Below are positions 59,712 through 64,000 of a DNA stretch of 64,000 nt, one piece after another. Positions within the stretch are counted from its first letter, which is position 1; each line of letters opens with the position of its first letter. Under the pieces are notes generated by a model, which did no database searches, had not been told where the DNA came from, and saw nothing but the letters and a program-made list of their open reading frames with translations. A program made the translations under genes and the position numbers. The DNA lies in contig NZ_LJBR01000040.1 in NCBI RefSeq assembly GCF_001282115.1, positions 1 to 64,000 on the forward strand, written 5' to 3'. This DNA comes from Streptomyces sp. NRRL B-24085. Its GTDB lineage: Bacteria; Actinomycetota; Actinomycetes; Streptomycetales; Streptomycetaceae.

Positions 59712-60756
59712 GCAGTGGGAGTCGGCCGCGTTCAAGAGGCGCGTGGACGAGATACTGCGGGATTTCGTCGCGCGGGAAGCCGACCAGCTGACGGGGATCG
59801 ACCCTGCTCTGGCGCCGGTGGCCGGACAACTGGAGGCGGCGGTCGCCGAGGGCAAGCGCCTGCGGGCGGCGTTCTGCTACTGGGGCTGGCGGGCGGCAGG
59901 GCAACCGGACAGTGACGCGCTGCTGCGGGCGGCAACCTCCATGGAGCTGGTGCACGCCGCTGCGATGGTGCACGACGATCTCATCGACGACAGTCCGTTG
60001 CGGCACGGCCGGCCCACGGCGCATGTCGCGCTGCGCGGGGCGGTTCGTCGTCGCCCGCGTGCCGTCTCGGCTGCGAGGTCACTGGCGATGCTGGTCGGGG
60101 ACCTGTTGATGTCTCTGGCAGGGCAGTTGTTCGCCACCAGCGGTCTGCCCGCCGCGTACCTGGCCCGGGCTCGGCCCTTGTGGTCGGCGCTGGCCCGCGA
60201 ACTGGTCGCGGGCGAGTGCCTGGAGATCCTGCACACCGGAGCCGATCCGGACACCGCGAGATCGCTGAAGGTGATCCGCTACAAGACCGCCAAGTACACG
60301 GTCGAACAGCCTCTGTTGATCGGCGGCTTGCTGGGCGGGGCCGGTGAGCGGCTGCGCGAGGGCTACTCCGCCTACGGGCTGCCACTGGGCGAGGCCTTCC
60401 AACTGCGGGACGACCTGCTCGGCCTGTTCGGCGATCCGGGACAGACCGGCAAGGCCAACGCCGACGACGTGTGCGCCCATCGACCCACAGCCCTGCTGTC
60501 GGAGACCTGGCGTATCGCCGACAAGGACGAGCGGGAGCAGATGCGGGCCCTGTTCGGCCGACGTGACCTGGACAGCGCCGGCTTGGACACGGTCCGGGAT
60601 CTGATGCGCCGACTGAAGGCACCCGACCGCGTCGAGGACATGATCACCGCGCGGGTCGAGACAGCCCTGGACGCTCTGCACGAGCTCGACGTCCCCGCGC
60701 ACGCTGCCGCCGCCCTGTCCGCACTGGCGCACACTGCGACGGTCCGCTGGTCCTGA
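59704..60756 (+). CDS. Polyprenyl diphosphate synthase
   Basis: Trans-prenyltransferase of 350 residues that condenses isopentenyl diphosphate with allylic diphosphates. The first Asp-rich motif is D91-D92-L-I-D95-D96 in MVHDDLIDDSPLRHG and the second is D236-D237 in FQLRDDLLGLFGD, with the Lys/Arg of KRLRAAF and the YKTAKYT block between. The residues 4 and 5 before the first motif are both Ala, which by the established chain-length rule permits products of C20 or longer rather than C15. The ATG at 59704 overlaps the previous stop. The next gene, 85 bases downstream, is a prenyl-cleaving-type oxygenase, which suggests what the product is used for. Confidence 0.93.
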   Translation: MSEQWESAAFKRRVDEILRDFVAREADQLTGIDPALAPVAGQLEAAVAEGKRLRAAFCYWGWRAAGQPDSDALLRAATSMELVHAAAMVHDDLIDDSPLRHGRPTAHVALRGAVRRRPRAVSAARSLAMLVGDLLMSLAGQLFATSGLPAAYLARARPLWSALARELVAGECLEILHTGADPDTARSLKVIRYKTAKYTVEQPLLIGGLLGGAGERLREGYSAYGLPLGEAFQLRDDLLGLFGDPGQTGKANADDVCAHRPTALLSETWRIADKDEREQMRALFGRRDLDSAGLDTVRDLMRRLKAPDRVEDMITARVETALDALHELDVPAHAAAALSALAHTATVRWS

Positions 60757-60841
60757 GCTCCCGCACTGCGGCCGGCTGTGCGTGCTCCGTGGTGGCCACC
60801 GCCCCGCCTCGCAACACCTCACCTATACAAGGAGTTCCGCC

Positions 60842-61999
60842 ATGAGCTGCACCGAGGCCTCGATGGACGCCCTGCGGCAGGTGGGTGACGACCTCGCCGA
60901 TGCCGTCGTCGCCGAGCTGTTCGAGCGCGGGGAAGTGGGCAAGTTCAACACCCTGATGCGCTACGTCTCCACCGCCGGAGCCCCCCTGCCTGACGGCCTG
61001 CCCGACGTCGCACGCGAGTACCTCCAGGTCACCAGCGTGCCACCGGCCTGGGTGGACTGGAACGAGATGGAGAAGGCCCGGCTGTTCTTCATCGACAACA
61101 ACGTGCACATCTCCACCGCGCTGTCCTTCGCCTCCATGCCCGCCTGCTACGTCGTCCCACACGTCGCGAAACTGCTGTCAGCCACCCACGGGCTGAGCTA
61201 CCCGTCCAAGCGCATGGCGGAGACCGGCCAGTTCACCGTGTACCTCATGCAGCCCGACGCCTTCGAGGCAGGCAGCCGGTTCATCCCCGCTGCACAGAAG
61301 GTGCGTCTGCTGCACGCCTCCATCCGCCACCACCTGAAGCGGGAGAACCGCTGGGACACCGCGGCGATGGGGACGCCGATCTGTCAGGAGGACATGATCG
61401 GCGGGCAGATGTTCTTCTCGCTCCTGGTCCTGGACGGCTTGCACCGACTCGGCATCCACATGAGCGTCGAGGGAGCCGAAGCGTACTTCTACGCCTGGCG
61501 TGTGGTCGGCGCGATCCTGGGGATCGACCAGGACGCCGTCCCCAAGACCCTGGAAGAGGCCCGGCAGTTCCTCGATCTGTACATGGTCCGGCACATGGGG
61601 CCCTCCGACGAAGGCGCCCGCCTGACCCGGCAACTCATCGACCTCTACGAGGAGGTCGTGCCCGGCACCCTTTTCGACCCCCTCGTCTCCGCCCTGATCC
61701 GCTACCTGATCGGCGACACCTGCGCCGACTGGCTTCAGGTCCCCCGCACCTCATGGGACACCGTCGTCAAGACGGTGCCCCACCTGCTCGGCGTGCTGGA
61801 GACCATCGAGGACCGCTCTCCCCTCGGGGCCTGGGCGCTGGACCGCCTCGGCCACCTCACCAGCATCTTCGAGTTGTCCTCTCTCACCCGGGGACGCGTC
61901 ATGCACTACGCCATCCCCGAACAGCTGAAGCAAGACTTCGGTGTCAGCACCACGCTGGGACGCACGCACCGGTGGACACCACCCGTTGGCCTGAAGTGA
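60842..61999 (+). CDS. Lcp/MpaB-like haem oxygenase (DUF2236), intracellular
   Basis: Protein of 385 residues of the DUF2236 family, which includes the rubber oxygenase Lcp and the prenyl-chain-cleaving MpaB. R124 and T128 in SKRMAETGQF and H158 in VRLLHASIRHH have the same spacing (4 and 34 residues) as R164, T168 and haem ligand H198 known for Lcp of Streptomyces sp. K30. No signal peptide is present, whereas Lcp is exported by Tat, so this enzyme should act inside the cell. The downstream helices (FFSLLVLDGLHRLGIHMS, YAWRVVGAILGID) follow the family layout. AAGGAG lies 9-14 bases before the ATG. It is the last gene of the prenyl unit. Confidence 0.88.
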   Translation: MSCTEASMDALRQVGDDLADAVVAELFERGEVGKFNTLMRYVSTAGAPLPDGLPDVAREYLQVTSVPPAWVDWNEMEKARLFFIDNNVHISTALSFASMPACYVVPHVAKLLSATHGLSYPSKRMAETGQFTVYLMQPDAFEAGSRFIPAAQKVRLLHASIRHHLKRENRWDTAAMGTPICQEDMIGGQMFFSLLVLDGLHRLGIHMSVEGAEAYFYAWRVVGAILGIDQDAVPKTLEEARQFLDLYMVRHMGPSDEGARLTRQLIDLYEEVVPGTLFDPLVSALIRYLIGDTCADWLQVPRTSWDTVVKTVPHLLGVLETIEDRSPLGAWALDRLGHLTSIFELSSLTRGRVMHYAIPEQLKQDFGVSTTLGRTHRWTPPVGLK

Positions 62000-62430
62000 C
62001 GTGTTCTTGCGAGCACTTGTGCCCCGGACCACGGCAACCGTCGGAGTGAGGCCAGCCAATTAACTATTCGCGTCTTTCAATCGGTGTTTAAAGCAAGCGC
62101 CCTGATGGATCGTCATAAGGTTCTTTACAGGAGCTTCACAAATCCTGATGCAACCTTGACGAAGTGTGATGGAGGTCATGAGTGGGGTGTGCGAATTGCC
62201 ACGCTATGCGTGGCTTTCCGTGCTCGACCTAGGGCTGGCTTCGTGTTTGCATGATGAAGAGGATGGTGATCGCCGGGGTGAGGGCTTCTCGCTCTGGGCG
62301 TAAGTAAGCCACTTCACGGGGGAGTTGGAACGCGCGCGTCAGAGCGATGCCGATAAGGCGTTCCTGTGCCCCCGAAAAGGCGAGACCGGTGACGACCGTC
62401 CGGTCTTCAATGACGAATTGGGGGATTGCA
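62000..62430. other. A/T-rich intergenic region with promoter elements
   Basis: 431 bases with clearly lower GC content around 62055-62170 (AATTAACTATTCGCG, GGTGTTTAAAGC, AAGGTTCTTTACAGG). The promoter of the secreted protein gene is probably here. A 41-codon frame (62178-62303, starting MSGVCELPRYAWLSV) has GGAGG but only 2 bases before its ATG, so I do not call it a gene. GGAACGC (from 62328) and GCGTTCC near 62357-62363 could form a stem in the leader. Confidence 0.45.
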
Positions 62431-62976
62431 GTGAAGAAATACGGCAGAATGCCCGCGCGGTCGCAGCGCGGGAGGATTGTGCTGCGCGCACTGGGTGCGG
62501 CCGCGGTCGGCGCCCTGGCATGGATCACGGCGACCACGGGCATTCCCGGCGGGTCCTCGCAGGAGGCGGGCCCCGCCGCACTGGTCGCGGGGGAGACCCC
62601 CGGTTACGCGGTGGAGGACTTCAACTACCCGCTGGCGGACAAGATCCTGGCCGAGAAGAAGATCCTCCTCAAGCGCGGGGACGGGCACATCACCCTGGCT
62701 GACTGTGCGAGCGGGACCGGTCTGCTGGAGATCATGGCCCGTGACAAAGCGGACAAGATCTGCTTCAAGGTGGTGGGCAGCTCCGGCTGGCTGACCCTGG
62801 AGATCCCCGCGGTCTACGCGATCAAGGGCAACGACTACACGACGGCGGTCGACATGACCGTGGGCACCGAGGAGAAGTCGTTCGACGTCCTCAAGAACTC
62901 CTGGACGCCGGTGGGCGAGGCCGCGGACCCGGAGGGCCGAGATCACATGCTCGTCGAGATCAGGTCCTCCAAGTAA
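62431..62976 (+). CDS. Secreted protein of unknown function
   Basis: Protein of 181 residues with an N-terminal basic region and one hydrophobic segment (ALGAAAVGALAWITATTGIP), so it is exported or membrane-anchored. The mature part (about 140 residues) has two Cys (ADCASG and DKICFKV) and alternating short strands, for example LLEIMARDKADKICFKVVGS, GWLTLEIPAVYAIKGNDYTT and HMLVEIRSS at the end. The GTG at 62431 follows GGGGGATT; a longer frame upstream lacks a ribosome binding site. It is 83 bases before the trypsin-fold gene, in the same direction, so they may act together. No family was recognised. Confidence 0.75.
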   Translation: MKKYGRMPARSQRGRIVLRALGAAAVGALAWITATTGIPGGSSQEAGPAALVAGETPGYAVEDFNYPLADKILAEKKILLKRGDGHITLADCASGTGLLEIMARDKADKICFKVVGSSGWLTLEIPAVYAIKGNDYTTAVDMTVGTEEKSFDVLKNSWTPVGEAADPEGRDHMLVEIRSSK

Positions 62977-63059
62977 ACGCAGCCAACATTGTCATGCTCA
63001 CCGCAGCGCAGCCCGATGCCCACGGGCCGCGTGGCCCTCGTGTCTAGGAATCAACACTC

Positions 63060-64000
63060 ATGCACCTCTTCAGACGTCACCGTCTCTCCACGTTCGCCGC
63101 TGCCCTTCTCGCAGCCCCCCTCGTGCTGGGTGCCGTACCGGTCGCTACCGGCTCGGCTTCGGCGTTGGGTGGGGTCGATGCTCCGGCGGAGCTGACCTTT
63201 GTTGCGAAGGTCAATGTGGGTGAGCAGTCTGCCTGTACGGGCACTCTCGTCGACCCGCAGTGGGTTCTGACGGCGGCCAGTTGCTTTGCCGCGGATGGCA
63301 AGCTTTCCGCGGGTAAGCCCGCTGTCGCTACCACGGTCACGGTCGGCCGCACCGACCTGGCGCAGACCGGTGGGAGTGTTCAGCAGGCTCTTTGGCTTGT
63401 TCCGCACGCCGACCGTGACCTGGTCCTGGTCAGGCTGGCCGCCCGGGTCACCGATCCCGCCGTCAAGCCCGTGCGGCTGGCGACGACGCCGACTGTCGCG
63501 GGGGAGGAGTTGGTGCAGGCCGGGTTCGGGCGTACGAAGACCGAGTGGGTGCCCGACAAGCTGCACACCGGCACCTTCACCGTCGCCGCCACCACGAGCA
63601 CGACGGTGGACCTCAACGGCTCCGACACCGCGACCGTCTGCAAGGGCGACGCCGGCGGCCCGGCCCTGCGCACGGTCAACGGCATTACGGAGCTCGTCGC
63701 CGTCAACTCCCGCTCCTCGCAGGGCGGATGTCTCGGCATCGACCCCGCCGAGACCCGTACCGGCGCCGTAGACACCCGCGTCGACGACCTGGGCACCTGG
63801 GTCAAGGAAGTCTTCAGCCGAGAGAAGATCACACCGGCGGACATCGACGGTGACGCCAAGGACGACCTGGTCCTGCAGCGCATCGACGGTTCCGTCGTCG
63901 TCCACCGCAACCTCGGCAGCAGCTTCGGTGCCGGCACCGTCATGTCCGCCGGATGGAGCCGTTTCCTCACCGGTACGGACATGGGTCGTCTGTACTTCGC
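63060..64000 (+). CDS. Trypsin-fold pseudoprotease with FG-GAP repeats (3' partial)
   Basis: Secreted protein, 313 full codons visible, frame open at the window end. The signal peptide (LSTFAAALLAAPLVLGAVPV) precedes a chymotrypsin/S1 domain (about 38-255). Its disulfides are conserved (C59-C75 and C194-C224 by position), and Asp120 in HADRDLVLVRL occupies the catalytic Asp place. However, the catalytic His is Ser74 (VLTAASCF instead of TAAHC) and the catalytic Ser is Ala198 (CKGDAGGP instead of GDSGGP). It should therefore be inactive as a protease. From about 258 an FG-GAP/VCBS repeat begins (ADIDGDAKDDLVLQRIDGS). AGGAA lies 9-13 bases before the ATG. Confidence 0.88.
   Translation, partial: MHLFRRHRLSTFAAALLAAPLVLGAVPVATGSASALGGVDAPAELTFVAKVNVGEQSACTGTLVDPQWVLTAASCFAADGKLSAGKPAVATTVTVGRTDLAQTGGSVQQALWLVPHADRDLVLVRLAARVTDPAVKPVRLATTPTVAGEELVQAGFGRTKTEWVPDKLHTGTFTVAATTSTTVDLNGSDTATVCKGDAGGPALRTVNGITELVAVNSRSSQGGCLGIDPAETRTGAVDTRVDDLGTWVKEVFSREKITPADIDGDAKDDLVLQRIDGSVVVHRNLGSSFGAGTVMSAGWSRFLTGTDMGRLYF

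Noticed and set aside
59704..60756. Polyprenyl synthase as a family 2 encapsulin cargo protein
   Set aside because: Such cargo enzymes carry a long disordered N-terminal tail and sit beside an encapsulin shell gene; neither is present here.
62178..62303. 41-codon frame MSGVCELPRYAWLSV...
   Set aside because: GGAGG is only 2 bases from the ATG, and the sequence has no recognisable features.
1..64000. tRNA, rRNA, CRISPR arrays, riboswitches, complete insertion sequences or attachment sites
   Set aside because: Looked for by eye on both strands; none could be supported. Distant riboswitch or sRNA structures would need a covariance search.

Overview
The window is a very GC-rich actinobacterial chromosome segment, almost certainly from Streptomyces or a close relative. 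The evidence is the strong G/C bias at third codon positions, frequent GTG starts, GGAGG-type ribosome binding sites, leaderless starts just downstream of TAnnnT boxes, and a gene content dominated by secreted, ricin-type-lectin-tagged carbohydrate enzymes and by regulators of the TetR, LacI, WYL, HxlR, GlxA and MmyB-type families. No tRNA, rRNA, CRISPR array or intact mobile element was seen; one decayed transposase gene is present.

Layout. 1-2357: end of an oligopeptide/nickel-type ABC importer (permease plus a fused two-domain ATPase). 2438-6929: WYL regulator, AlkC-like DNA glycosylase with an Ig-like tail, LysE exporter, a small-molecule kinase and a GNAT acetyltransferase. 7287-9376: stand-alone cytochrome c oxidase subunit I (ctaD) translationally coupled to a small membrane-anchored protein. 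9570-16648: MFS exporter, then an aldo/keto reductase, MmyB-type regulator, two SDRs, SnoaL-like protein, TetR and SMI1-like protein, which looks like a redox/detoxification cassette. 16660-21996: GlxA regulator with an HD-domain cyanamide-hydratase-like protein, HxlR regulator, PP2C phosphatase, and a zinc-finger regulator divergent from a metallo-beta-lactamase-fold protein.

22382-35804: glycan utilisation. A secreted GH30-lectin enzyme faces a TetR regulator across a perfect 22-bp palindrome. A LacI regulator and its operator control a leftward operon of sugar-binding lipoprotein, two permeases, GH38 alpha-mannosidase and GH2 beta-galactosidase, which fits uptake of an oligosaccharide and its intracellular trimming. 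36067-42865: DHA2-type MFS exporter, then a tightly coupled secreted pair, a PQQ-type sugar dehydrogenase and a ThuA-DUF1080 protein, which share an almost identical lectin module. Together they may form an extracellular oxidative (3-keto sugar) cleavage route. 43186-50019: CPA1 antiporter, SDR, two tiny hydrophilic proteins, subtype-B tannase-like esterase, and an MFS exporter divergent from its TetR.

50239-58914: secreted enzymes and cell-wall-type hydrolases: a GH16 lipoprotein, a decayed transposase, a class A-like serine hydrolase with an SH3-like tail, a small Cys-ended secreted protein, a class C-like serine hydrolase and a lectin-GH74 xyloglucanase. 59433-61999: a compact three-gene unit of a small helical protein, a polyprenyl diphosphate synthase and an intracellular relative of the rubber oxygenase Lcp. 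I consider this the most interesting candidate system: making a polyprenyl chain and then oxidatively cutting a prenyl substrate. 62431-64000: a secreted protein of unknown function and, running off the window edge, a trypsin-fold protein whose catalytic His and Ser are both replaced.
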